Below, one piece after another: positions 53,981 through 64,000 of a stretch of DNA of 64,000 bases. The stretch comes from Eunapius fragilis (taxonomy: Eukaryota > Porifera > Demospongiae > Spongillida > Spongillidae). The stretch lies in NCBI GenBank assembly GCA_963681505.1, contig OY811971.1:8179991-8243990 (forward strand), written 5' to 3'. The translations under genes and the position numbers were made by a program. Every line of letters begins with the position of its first letter. Position 1 is the first letter of the stretch. Under the pieces are notes generated by a model. It ran no database searches. It worked only from the letters and a program-made list of their open reading frames with translations, and was not told where the DNA came from.

Positions 53981-56769
53981 TGTCATTTGCATTATTCTTT
54001 GTTCAGATGATGTTGGTTGATGTTTTCTCAAACACTGGACTTTTGGATTATGCTTCTGTGAAGGTTCATCATAACTTGACACTTGTGTTATGGCTAATAT
54101 TAATAGAGCGATAAAACTCAGTGATTAAAATTACTACTGTATTTCTGGTCCGGACCACTTTTTGACAATCCCAGGCGTGCAAGTTGACCAAAGGGAAGAA
54201 GTGGCCTCTAATCATGCTGTTGTGTACTATCACTGCAGTGGTGTCTGCTTTACTGGTGAGTTTTTGTACTTGCACAGTTATATACTGTTAGTCAACAACC
54301 ATTAAAACAAGCAGTGTGCATTAACACCGGGTCCATGAAAATGGAGAACTTCTTGTCAAATCCACTTGTCAAATCCAACTTTGTGAAAATTATTCAGAAA
54401 AGGCGAATTGTAGAAAAAGTATATTGTTAGATAGTTGAGTGATCACCCAGACGTTTGACATTGTTCAGGACTGCCTCATATCTAATATGGACCCTAAGAT
54501 GTATGCATTCTAAGGGGAATGATTCTAACTTCGTCAATCTTGAAACGCCACTGAAAACAGTTTTTCCCTATGGCTTCTAGAACAAGTTTTAATATAAATA
54601 CATGTATGAATTTCTTTTCCAACGACTGAGGCAGCGACATGAATTATGCTTCCAGTTGGCCTCATTCATGTACAAACTTACTTGCAGCGTTTTGTCTCAA
54701 ATAATAAGGGACTGTAATTGAGTTCAGTGGGGGGGGGGTGGGGGGGGGGGCCAGCAGGTCAGATTACAGGACTATTGTCCTCCAGAGCACGTAAAGGCTA
54801 GTGCACATTGTTTGAACGTGAAAATGACATGAAGTTATGCATTGGATAGATAATGTCTTTGCAAGGTCCTTAGCTGGATCTCTATTTTATTCCCATACTT
54901 TAGCAAAAATGTGACTGCGACTTGGGTATTTTCAAAGCTAATACTACGTAGTCCAGTACTGTTTTATCATGCTAGGTCGAAAAACACTCGTATGTCTCAA
55001 CTCTGGACCCAAATATTGTGCCTGCCCAAGACCAAAATTTGGGTTGGAAGTTTTTGCAAGACCATTATTTGGGTCTGGAGTTGTTTCAACGCTCGGATGA
55101 TAGGATATTGGTAGAAACATTCGAGCCCTATCTATCCGAATTAGGTGAGCACATTTATGTTGTTTTCAGTACAGAAACCTTGTGAAAAAAGTGTCCCATT
55201 TTTGGCAACAAGTCTTACCCTCTCAACTCTAAATGAACTCAGGTTCTGAGCAAAAATAGTTACAAGGCTGGGAATAGCTCCATACATCATGTAGAGAGTA
55301 TTTCTGGCAATTTACTCAAAAAGTAAAAGTGAGTTCGACAAAATACAAATGTAGACCGAATTTTACGGACCCTGTGTTACGTACTTTCTGCAATGGTGAG
55401 GTTTGCTCAAGAGTGTTTTTTTTTGCTTCACTATTTGTAAGGGATGTGTGTTGGGCACATTAGTGATACAGTTGTAGTTTGTCTATTAGAACATGTTTTG
55501 TCATGTACGCTGAGACCCCTGTACTAATGCACACATTATGCATGTGGGTGTCATGGTAGTTAACTTTTGTAGGCACGTTTCTGTGGAGGATGAATGTGTA
55601 CCTTACATGTATTCACTTCCGTTTGTGAAAAACAGGATAATGTGACTACCTTTTTGCTGCTTACTCCTGTCACTTTCAGGTTTGTTCACTGAATGTAATG
55701 TATTGCCTACGTTGTATGCATTCAAACACTCCTCATGACCATTCAAACACTCCTCATGACCATTCAAACACTCCTCATGACCATTCAAACACTCCTCATG
55801 ACCATTCAAACACTCCTCATGACCATTCAAACACTCCTCATGAGCATTCAAACACTCCTCATGAGCATTCAAACATCCCTCATGAGCATTGAAACACTCC
55901 TCATGACCATTCAAACACTCCTCATGAGCATTGAAACACTCCTCATGACCATTCAAACACTCCTCATGAGCATTCAAACACTCCTCATGAGCATTCAAAC
56001 ACTCCTCATGAGCATTCAAACATCCCTCATGAGCATTGAAACACTCCTCATGACCATTCAAACACTCCTCATGAGCATTGAAACACTCCTCATGACCATT
56101 CAAACACTCCTCATGACCATTCAAACACTCCTCATGAGCATTGAAACACTCCTCATGAGCATTCAAACACTCCTCATGACCATTCAAACACTCCTCATGA
56201 CCATTCAAACACTCCTCATGAGCATTGAAACACTCCTCATGAGCATTCAAACATCTCTCATGAGCATTGAAACACTCCTCATGACCATTCAAACACTCCT
56301 CATGACCATTCAAACACTCCTCATGACCATTCAAACACTCCTCATGACCATTCCCTTTACCATAGCAGCAAATTGTGCATGTCATTAGTAACTACATTTC
56401 TGTCCTGCTGAGTCGTGTGGAACCATTCAAATTTATTTTTTGGCTTGGTCAGGTAGTTTGCAATAATGATATAGTTATGTGAAACATAGATGCATTCAGT
56501 AGTTACATATTAGAAAGCTAGGCTGTAATAATTGCCATATGTAGTAGTTTGTCCAGTGGTAGCTTTAATAATATGGCTGTAATGATAGCCATGCTTAGTG
56601 CATGGTGGCTTGGCTTGGAAACCGCTAGCACTAAGTAATGGTCTGTATATTTCGTGTCCTTTACAGGCTGTCGAAGATCCTTGGCCTGGACCTTGGTCCG
56701 TTGCTCATAGCAGAGGTGCTTTTCTCCAACGTTGGGGGCACTGCAACAGGTAATGTGGTGTGTGTGAAT

Positions 56770-56812
<43 letters not shown>

Positions 56813-59800
56813 GTATTAGAGGTACTGTGCTGTCTATCCACATGTTCACACTCGCGCATGAGTCATGTTCGAGTGCGTGTGGGATTTCTCATTATGAGTG
56901 TACGTTGTGAGTGACACTCGAACAACATCAACAGAAGGGGGACTAATTAATGTGTCCCTGGAGTTTGGTGTGTACATCAGACCTTCAATTTTGCTAGCAA
57001 TTTCTATTTAGTTCTTCTTTTAACCTTTATGTGTCGTGTGTATATTTACATTTTAATTTTATTCTCTAATTATTTCCAACCTTTTGTGTGCACCATTTTT
57101 ACATTACACCGTATTTCCATTCCTGTAATATAAATCCTGATGATGCGAATAACGTTTGTGGTATTCACCAGTGGCAAGGTGGTGACACATGAAATATGGT
57201 TTGAACTTGTGAAATACAAAGAGTCATTTGTTTTTTATTTAGTAGGTGATACAATGTGTCCCTTGCAACCTCACACATACATTTGTATGTATTTGTTACA
57301 GTGAATGGGATGTTCATTTTCATGTATATGCACACACACATCTACAGCTATTGGAGACCCACCTGTTGTAATCATGGTGGGTCACAAGTTAGTCAAAGAA
57401 GCTGTAAGTGGACCGTCTATCCAACTAACCCCATCGCATACAACACCCTCCCCCACCCTTAGGGGATCACATTTGCTGAGCTGACTGCACACCTTTTCAT
57501 AGGGACCTTCTTCGTCATGTTTGTGGCATATGCTACCTTATAGTGAGTGGGTTTTTTTAAATCTGACAACAGGCATTACACTGCTCCTCATCCTCCAGTA
57601 TTACATATGTCTACTGCTTCAAGTTTGTCAAGCCACTAGGATGGCGTGAAAAGTCAATTGCTGGTAAGTGTTGTGGGGAGGGAGCGGCAACAAGACCTGT
57701 GACACCACTAAGCAACACCTGCAATTGGCCCCGTCATATTTAGGGGTGGGGCTAAGTTCTACAGGGATGCTAAAGGAGGAGGGAGGGATTTATAATTGCA
57801 CTGGATGCTTGCTACTTCAAAGGAAGTGTTTGTCTCAAAATTTTAAATAGGCATTAATGTTAAATCGACAGACCCATCTACACGTAGACGAAATCAGTCA
57901 TAATTATCTACCCATAGACGTACTTCAGAGCAATTTTCAGATATCCAAATAATATTCATTTTCTTACTGAGACAACTGAACAGATAAGGAACACGTGAGT
58001 AGATACAGTGTAGCATTTAAAACTTTACTCCATCAATTTATATGATACTATATACGATCATCTACGTGTAGATGGTATGTGTCTAAGCGTAGATGGCGAT
58101 TCAACATTAGTACATGTACAAAAGACATCCACAAGAAGAGGCCAGCCATTGTGGAGATATTATAGGATCATTGCTTGTACTCTCAGTGTTTGATGCATTG
58201 TATTTGGTTTACCTTTTGGTGTACCCTTCAAAAGCCAGCATATGATGCACCTTTTGTACAGACGTTTAGTTAAATATTGTATGGCAGGTATGAACTACCT
58301 AATTACACAAAAATTATTTACCCACAGCCACGCTTTAATTTTTCATGAGAGTTGAAGGGTATCTGTGATATTCAAAATTAGATCCAATTAAAAATTAATT
58401 GTCCAGAATTTTTGTCAATTGAAAATTCCCAAATTATGGTACATGTACATGTATTTTTAAATCCTTCAGTTCCACTTGAAGAACCATCACGCCAGGGTGA
58501 GGGTGATGTCGAACTAACAGCAGTGTCCAAGCTGGATGATGACAAGACCAAAACGTCAGCACTTCAGGAAGCTGATGGAAGGTGAGTAACTTATTTTTGA
58601 CAGCCCCTTTCTTCAGTTGGCATGGTACATGTGGGGGGTCGACTTAACTGTTACCATGAACGCCTATCATAGCATGTTTTTGCAGCTAACATAACATGTT
58701 ATTACAACAATGCGTCATCAACCACAAACAAAGCAGTGTGCAAAAGTAATATGCTTGCTTATATGTACTACCCCTGCATTGAGAGAGCAGCGCATACACC
58801 CCATTGTTTTATATAGTTCGTTTACAATGGAGCCCTCATGTCGTTTTGAGCGGCTGCTATATATCAGCGGTGGCTATTGACACATTGTGCGTGCTCGCTT
58901 CCTATCACATGTTAAACGAGCGTGCCCGCAGGGGCCATTGTCCCATTTCGCACTAAGTCCACCTTTACACACTTGCGCTACTGATCGCATTAAACGTGCG
59001 GTGTCTATAGCTAGCTGTCAATTGTGGGATGGCGTTTTTACAATGACTTTAATTACATCAACAATTTGAATGTCATTTATGGTAACCGTTAAGTCGACCC
59101 CTGCATGTACATGTGTGCGTTTAGTGTGTACATGCTTCCCAACCACAAACGGCGTCATAATCTAAAAGAAAAATGAAAGAAACATATTCAGTACATAAAT
59201 AAATGCATGCCTTTTGAAATAAATGCAAGTTGTTTCAATCTTTCAAGGGGTGTGGGGGGAGGAGAGTTGTTGATTGTTTGTATTCTTACATTGGGCTTGG
59301 CTAAATAAAGTGTTGCATAAAAGGGAGGGTTCCTCCTGATTCTGGGGTTTTGCAAATGTTATCTGGTGTTGGTTATTCATGCCATCAACTCGACTGAACC
59401 CAGTGCCTCTTCTAGCTCTCCCCTTGCCCCCTGCTGGTACCCATATCCAAATATTGAGCCTTGTTTAAGGTGTAATGAGTACATGCGATATCTTGCAATA
59501 ATGGCAGTGGTACAATAATGGCTATATACATCAGTACGTGGTACAATAATGGCTGGATACATGTACATCAGTGGTGCAATAATGGCTATATATATATATA
59601 CATCAGAGTGGTACAATAATGGCTGGATACATCAGTGGTGCAGTACTGTGTTGGTGCTTTTTGCAGTGCTATGCACTGATAGCACCTTGTGTTGTGTAGT
59701 GTTGCATCCAACCCCCTGGATGTCCTGATGAAGAACCTTGATGATATGGAGCTGAAGTACAAGAAGCAGATCAAAAAGCACTTTACTCTTCTCATCCAGA

Positions 59801-62791
59801 CGACTTCAATTATTGCTGTGGTGGTGGTGATGTTCTTTGTGGCAAGCCTTGTCAGTGGATTTGAGTTGGATATAGGTGTGGACAACAGATGGGCTGGTGG
59901 AACCCCTTAACACCACATGCACCTCTTTCTGTTAGGTTGGATTGCTCTATTTGGAGCGTTGACACTGATCATCTTGACTGAGCAGGATGTGAAGGGAATC
60001 TTTTCTCGACTTGAGCTGGACACCTTGCTGTTCTTTGCTGCACTTTTTATCATGATGGAGGTATGAAATGCGAGCATATAGGATAGTTGTTACACAAGGC
60101 ACAAGACCTCAGATTAACTATGTAGCGTGTGCGTTTTCCACTTAAGAGTACTCAGCATTAAGAACATGTAATCATATTATTTCTAATCAATGGGACTGAT
60201 TACAGTATACATGTATGTATACAAGTAAAGAAAAACATTCTCTAACAAGAAATTTGGTGGGATATAGGAATTGGAGGCAATGGTGGTGTAAAAAGGAAGG
60301 GGACAAGGTTTTGAGGAAAGGGTAATGAGACAAGGTTCTGTTTAGGCAGCTAAACAGAGGTTAATGGGTTCTAGTAATTCCTCACCAGCTTTACTGGTAG
60401 ACTCCTGCGGTTAGCAGGCTTATGGCCATAGGGTCTTAGCGCAGACGCGAGCCTCACCCCTCCCTTTGACCATTGTAACCCCCCTTTTGTGTGTGCGCGG
60501 GCCGGCTTGTGAGATTATATGCACACACTGGCAGCCTTCCAGCACTTTCCCTCAGTGTTCAGGAGAGCTTGCCTTCTGTTATCATCCGTTCGCATCGCAA
60601 TCATCGTTGCCAAGCTATGTCCGAGGAGAGACGCAAGTCCCTAATGCACCTATCGGTGGAAGTCTTGCGGCTTCTTCTCGACCAGGCCAACCTAGTCTAC
60701 ACGGGCAACAAAAAGGCCATGGTACAACGACTCATGGAGAGCAAGCACCCAGACGATCGGAGCAACTCTTCCGACAGCCAAATTACCGGCCACTCCGCAG
60801 AGGAATCCTCCGACCATCAACACTTTTTGAGCCGCGGCTCGTCAGTTGCGAGTAACATTGCGCCGAAACGTGGTGCACGTCCTCCCCTTAACCGGATTCG
60901 GTCTGACTCCAGCGCGTTGTTGAGCGCCTTTCCAACCCCTGTCCCTACCAGAGCTCACGCAGGTCACCGCAGAGCTGTTACCACAGCCGCACCTGCCCGC
61001 GAGCTGGACCAAGTCAGGATTCCACCCCGCCGCTGCGCTGAGGAACCCCTCCACACGGGAAAAGCATGGTCTCCCCCTCGCCGCTCAAGAGTATCACAAT
61101 CCCACCACTCAAGAGCGTCGCGGTCTCATCTTCCAATGTGCTATTAATGTGAATAGCTTTTTCAAGGCCACCCTTGTACTCTAATTGTAAATTATCATTA
61201 CTCGTGAGTTATGCACGATGTGTGATTTGGGCATGGCTTGGCGCGGGTTTCCGTGTAGAGCAGCTGCAATGGTGACATAACTGTAAACATTGTGTTGCTA
61301 GGCAATAAATATGTTAAATCTAGACTTTATTCTGCACCCAACTATGTGTTTCTAGCATGTTAAAAGCGCTAGTGTTGTACTGGTTTATAGCTGACATGCA
61401 TGATGTGGTGTATAACGTTGCTAAGCAATTGCAAGTGGTGGTAAACTCTTAGACATGTATGTGGTTATGTGTATTGTATGTTTTGTGCTTATACTAAATA
61501 ATCATATGTACTGCTTGTATAGATACATGTACTCCTTATATGAGGTAGTTATTTTTTGGTGGTAGCGTGTTCTCTCCGCCTCACGCTTCCCTTCCGGATG
61601 CTTCTGATATAGTGCCCTTTTCGCTGAACGCGCAGCAGAAGGGTTTCTCCAATATGCACTCCTTTTGGAAACCCGATTGGTCACTAAATTCGACTGATAC
61701 TTTTTGCCTCTTTGAAGCTCGCATCTTGTCGGAATTCTGTTCATAACGCTGCCTCTTAGAAGCTCACACAGCATCAGAATTCTGTTCATAACGCTGCCTC
61801 TTAGTACCTCGGCTCAATTCAAGGTCTGCTCACAGACGCCCGCTTTTTTTTTCAGGTTCTGCTCTGTTGCTGTCATGAACAGACGTCTGCCTTTTTTTTC
61901 AGGATCTGCTCTGTAGTTGTCACGAGTAGACGCCCACCTTTTTTTTCAGGATCTGCTCTGTAGTTGTCACGAGCAGACGTCCGCCTTTTTTCAGGATCTG
62001 CTCTGTAGTTGTCACGAGTAGACGCCCACCTTTTTTTCAGGATCAGCATTGTACCAAACGCGGGAGGACTCTAACTTCGTCGTCCTGATTTTGGATGTAT
62101 TCCTCTCGTCGTTTAGCTCTCCTTTTGTTGATGTGAAGGCATTTTGAAAAAAACAATTGCGCTAGCCAAAAATGGTGAACAAAACTGCAATCAAATGAAA
62201 TCCCACCTGTTTATAATGCTGCACAATTCTAAATGTACGTAATGTTGCCTTGGGAATGCTTCAATTTAACACTCCGCATTACGTAATTATTACGTATGTC
62301 AGTTTTATGCTTTATTCATATATCTGATACTTGAAGATGTCCTTCCAGGAGATTCTAAAGAGATTGGTATAATTGGCGCTCTTTAAAACCATTCCTATCC
62401 GGAGTTATACTCATCCGAGAATTAGAAGAAGACGACGACGACGACGACGGAGAAGAATTGGCCTGGGGACGAGGACTTTTTGTTCTCTTAAAGCAAAGAG
62501 TTTGAAGACTGGAATAAAACACTTAAATGACCGCCTTTGCCTTCTGGTTGATAGCAGCAAAGAGCTACACTATCGGTTTCTTGGTACGCGAGTTATACGA
62601 GGGTCACGTTTAAAAAGATGATCTTCACGACCCTGGTCAATTCCTATATAGGAACTACTATCGTAGTTCCTGATTAATTTCTAATCAATGGGACTATGTT
62701 TAGTGTATAAACGCTGTATTCTGTTTTCTAGGGTTTGACTGAACTAGGCCTGATTGACCTCCTTGGGCAGATATTGATTAACCTGATCAAG
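46644..62791 (+). CDS. OCA2: OCA2/P-protein-like membrane transporter, 21 exons visible, 3' end outside
   Basis: Exons: 46,644-46,807; 48,945-48,983; 49,022-49,097; 49,676-49,775; 50,141-50,224; 51,480-51,589; 52,179-52,270; 52,429-52,573; 53,709-53,780; 53,849-53,914; 54,007-54,063; 54,175-54,255; 55,636-55,679; 56,667-56,749; 57,348-57,403; 57,463-57,542; 57,599-57,663; 58,470-58,581; 59,700-59,875; 59,936-60,060; 62,732-62,791. All phases agree (629 codons). The N terminus is acidic and His/Gly-rich. TM1 (NYFLTACLVVCI) precedes a large loop with N-glycosylation sites (LNGSND, GNATY, HNASY, ENVTT). The transporter core shows AIFILVFVYLLIGFE, VDRALAAIIGSTATLGVLAM, MMLVDVFSNTGLLDY, DNVTTFLLLTPVTFR, LLIAEVLFSNVGGTAT-AIGDPP, GWIALFGALTLIIL and LFFAALFIMMEGLTELGLID. 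These match the human P protein of the ArsB/CitMHS ion-transporter superfamily, which sets melanosome ion and pH balance. About 190 residues are missing. The exon 3 acceptor is the weakest call. Confidence 0.88.
47093..48292. mobile_element. TIR element, 1,200 bp, with 7-bp target duplication and internal repeats
   Basis: Terminal inverted repeats of about 40 bp: CATAGATTATTTAGACAGGG then ATTGGAAACGG-TCACGTGA, with the right end complementary. ACCATAC lies directly outside both ends (47,086-47,092 and 48,293-48,299), a clean 7-bp target duplication. Inside, about four units of ~190 bp share GTTAATAC-ATTTACAAAAGTAG, CGTGCC/CGTATCCCTAATGATTGA and CCAACACTCCCTGGC. No transposase. It lies in intron 1 of the OCA2-like gene. 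Confidence 0.9.
48717..48744. repeat. (TCC)n microsatellite
   Basis: Nine consecutive CCT triplets after TTGTCTT, in intron 1 of the OCA2-like gene. Confidence 0.9.
49130..49456. repeat. ~24-bp G/T-rich minisatellite in the OCA2-like gene
   Basis: About thirteen units of AAGGAAGGTTGGGGGTTTGT then GTGT, with shortened (TTTGTGTGT) and GTAGGGGTC variants. They begin 33 bp after the exon 3 donor. The in-frame Cys-Lys-Glu-Gly peptide seen across it is repeat translation. Confidence 0.9.
49768..49952. repeat. 17-bp minisatellite starting at the exon 4 donor
   Basis: About ten copies of ACATATGGTGGGTGTGT with variants. The first copy overlaps the end of exon 4 (ACATATG before GTGGGT). The array therefore contains many copies of the same donor sequence TATG-GTGGGT. 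Confidence 0.85.
50638..50692. repeat. (GT)n microsatellite in intron 5
   Basis: GT repeats with one TTT interruption, in intron 5 of the OCA2-like gene. Confidence 0.9.
51312..51335. repeat. Poly-G tract, 24 bp
   Basis: Twenty-four G followed by CAACATG, in intron 5, about 145 bp upstream of exon 6. Confidence 0.9.
53922..53977. repeat. (GT)n microsatellite in intron 10
   Basis: A GT run begins 8 bp after the exon 10 donor and nearly fills the 92-bp intron 10. Confidence 0.9.
54256..55635. other. Intron 12 of the OCA2-like gene
   Basis: No recognised element beyond a broken poly-G run at 54,728-54,750. Frames here are short. The stretch around 54,970-55,090 contains repeated ACCCAAATA/TTTGGGT words in both orientations. 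Confidence 0.4.
55725..56352. repeat. 21-bp minisatellite, about 30 copies, open in several frames
   Basis: The unit is CATTCAAACACTCCTCATGAC. Variants alter CCATTC to GCATTC or GCATTG and CTCCTC to CCCTC. Because 21 is a multiple of three, the array is open on both strands (for example NGHEECL repeated on the minus strand and MTIQTLL on the plus strand). It starts about 45 bp after the short exon 13 of the OCA2-like gene. I read it as intronic satellite, not as protein. Confidence 0.92.
56763..56812. repeat. (GT)n microsatellite in intron 14
   Basis: A GT run begins about 14 bp after the exon 14 donor. Confidence 0.9.
58635..59101. mobile_element. MITE-like element, 467 bp
   Basis: Terminal inverted repeats of about 24 bp: left GGGGTCGACTTAACTGTTAC then CAT, right ATGGTAACCGTTAAGTCGAC then CCC, with one mismatch. 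The interior is unrelated and non-coding. It lies in intron 18 of the OCA2-like gene. The target duplication is not clear. Confidence 0.75.
59505..59645. repeat. Short tandem repeat with TACAATAATGGCT core
   Basis: Four to five units of GTGGTACAATAATGGCTGGA then TACATCA, 30-45 bp each, just upstream of exon 19 of the OCA2-like gene. Confidence 0.8.
60617..61147 (+). pseudogene. SAP-domain ORF, N-terminal part of a retroelement gag-like protein
   Basis: The open frame has a good start MSEERRKSLMHLSVEVLRLL followed by DQANLVYTGNKKAMVQRL. This matches the SAP motif (a two-helix DNA-binding module). The downstream part is Ser/Arg/Pro-rich and probably out of frame. The same family has the SAP part at its N terminus and the W-I-E-A-W and CCCH parts (see 38,073) at its C terminus. 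This copy therefore keeps the front half only. It lies in intron 20 of the OCA2-like gene and is a retroelement relic there. Confidence 0.5.
61700..61820. repeat. ~55-bp tandem repeat, two copies plus
   Basis: Units share CGGAATTCTGTTCATAACGC or CAGAATTCTGTTCATAACGC then TGCCTCTTAGAAGCTC. They stand directly before the acceptor-like array. Confidence 0.65.
61823..62052. repeat. ~47-bp tandem repeat with five acceptor-like ends
   Basis: Five units contain ACAGACG/GTAGACGCCC then a T-run then CAGG and ATCTGCTCTGTAGTTGTCAC. Each T-run plus CAG (at 61,853, 61,900, 61,947, 61,992 and 62,038) looks like a strong 3' splice site on the coding strand of the OCA2-like gene. All lie in intron 20, 690-880 bp before the true exon 21 acceptor. 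Confidence 0.85.
62461..62620. repeat. Dispersed repeat, copy B (partner at 11,557)
   Basis: Starts CCTGGGGACGAGGACT, then GTTCTCTTAAAGCAAAGAGT, GAAGACTGGAATAAAACACT and GGTACGCGAGTTATACGAGG. It matches 11,557-11,700 in the same orientation. The opening word is shared with the palindrome at 12,407 and the element at 23,506. Confidence 0.75.
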
Positions 62792-62940
62792 GTAATACGT
62801 ACGCATGATGAATTAGTCATACATGTATTTTGTTATTCACACCATGAAGCAATCACACATGCTTGCATTGTGATATTATACTCGTCAGTGTGTAGTATTA
62901 GTGCATTTCTGATATATATATATACATATAATTATATATA

Positions 62941-63776
62941 CAGGGTCTTTGCAAAAGAGCGCAACGCTTTAAAATGAATATAATTCATTAATAGGATTGT
63001 CAATCTAAATGAATTTATGAACTTACAATAACCACGTTTAGTCAAATACGAACCGCATCGCTACAATTCGTTTATCTTTAACCGTTCAAAAGATAAAATC
63101 AAATAGCTTGCAATTAACTAAACTGACAAAACAATGTACGACAACTTTTAATTAATAACGTGATTTATAAACTGCGGAATAGAATTGATGAGACTTTGAA
63201 AAAGTATGAAATTTGATTGGCGTTTTACTAGTTAATATTCAAAACAACAAATCAAACTTGAAAAAGCTATATGACCACTACGTTTTTATTAACTTAGAGT
63301 TTTAATAACGTACCATTAAATAATCCATTACCAAATCAAGTAGTGTTTTGTACTTAATTTTATACTGGAATAATTTATGATGGTTATTAAAAATATTAAC
63401 CACATAACAGCTTCAACCTTAATAACTTTAAAGCAAATGATGGTCTTAAATGTGAATAACTCACTATTGAACCTAGGAACTTTAAATCAGTACTGTTCCA
63501 CCGCATATCCAGATCGTGTATTACGTATTACTGGTTATTAAAATCAATTATTGCAAACCACAATCTTGAATAACTTTGTTAAAAGAGGGCTTTGAATATT
63601 TTGATTTATGAGGGATTTGATACAGTTACTTAACCGCTTATAATAATTGAAACCTAATTGGATTATTTGTATTTGCCTAACTACTGCAACATATGCTATA
63701 GAAATCAAGCAGTTAATTAATTTCGATCCTGAGTTATAGGGGTTTTAAAGCGTTGCATTCTTTCGCAAACACCCTG
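62941..63776. mobile_element. Tc1/mariner-type non-autonomous element, 836 bp
   Basis: Terminal inverted repeats of about 34 bp: left CAGGGTCTTTGCAAAAGAGC then GCAACGCTTTAAAA, right its complement ending AAACACCCTG. TA flanks both ends (62,939-62,940 and 63,777-63,778). The interior is AT-rich without an open frame. TTTCTGATATATAT before and ATATATATCAGAAA after make the flanks complementary as well. It lies just after exon 21 of the OCA2-like gene. Confidence 0.85.
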
Positions 63777-64000
63777 TATATATATCAGAAATATTTCTCC
63801 TGCTGTTCACCTAATTGTCTTTGGACATATGTCGTTGTTTAGTTCTGGCGATCAAATTCACCTGTTGCAAGTGAAGAAAACAATTCCAAAATGAGAAAGT
63901 TGATGGGTATTATAATTGAAAGCAAAAGTCTAAAACCTGCACATGTAAATGAAACAGCCAAAAAAATAGTGCTATATATAGGTTTTAGTCTCATTTTCCT
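63777..64000. other. Intron 21 of the OCA2-like gene, running off the window
   Basis: No further exon with agreeing phase is visible. The next exon, expected to encode the loop after LINLIK and the following helices, must lie beyond 64,000. Confidence 0.5.

Noticed and set aside
55603..56385. 260-codon minus-strand ORF and 217-codon plus-strand ORF
   Set aside because: Both come from a 21-bp array, whose unit length is a multiple of three, so any frame stays open. The array is intronic.
62373..62621. Plus-strand ORF with an Arg run
   Set aside because: It spans a (GAC)n-type tract and the dispersed repeat shared with 11,557. No domain.

Overview
This window reads as nuclear DNA of an invertebrate animal. 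Genes are split by GT-AG introns, introns are long, and (GT)n tracts, homopolymers, minisatellites and transposon debris are abundant. No bacterial operon, rRNA, tRNA or CRISPR array was seen. The transposon mix (KRBA2/Ginger-like integrase, a non-LTR element with a C-terminal nuclease-like end, gag-like ORFs with SAP or CCCH motifs, piggyBac remains) and the frequent ACATGTAC-type words suggest a marine invertebrate, possibly a sponge. That placement is inference.

Layout. 1-1,215: arrays of ~60-bp units in opposite orientations enclose a degenerate fragment resembling a GPI ethanolamine-phosphate transferase (PIGO). 1,216-8,470: gene-poor, with hairpins, microsatellites and a 40-bp minisatellite. 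8,586-9,993 (-): a GT92-type glycosyltransferase with one apparent frameshift near its C terminus, followed at 10,269 (+) by a gag-like remnant. 11,200-12,900: two inverted-repeat elements. 14,000-16,500: a decayed transposon gene with integrase, Cys-rich and Ulp1-protease domains. 16,897-31,220 (+): a seven-exon gene that I reconstruct as RNA polymerase I subunit RPA34 (POLR1G). Its introns hold at least five inverted-repeat elements and an antisense piggyBac relic. 32,300-32,700: first truncated copy of the non-LTR element. 34,518-35,494 (+): a single-exon cytosolic sulfotransferase with one frame break in a poly-G tract. 38,000-39,100: a CCCH gag-like relic followed by an inverted pair of minisatellites. 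40,276-41,509 (+): a spliced gene of unknown function. 42,241-45,799 (+): a nearly full-length but broken non-LTR retrotransposon, with a further 3' fragment at 46,045. 46,644 to beyond the end (+): an OCA2/P-protein-type membrane transporter; 21 exons (629 codons) are visible and the last quarter lies outside the window.

The host genes (GT92 enzyme, POLR1G, sulfotransferase, OCA2-like transporter) look like unrelated housekeeping or metabolic genes rather than one pathway. The most striking property of the window is structural: about a dozen foldback or MITE-like elements, three of them built from inverted tandem arrays, mostly inside introns. I found no convincing new multi-gene system. The best leads are the captured gene fragment in the first element, the integrase-plus-Ulp1 transposon, a terminal-inverted-repeat element with a clean 7-bp target duplication, and an intronic array of five decoy 3' splice sites in the OCA2-like gene.
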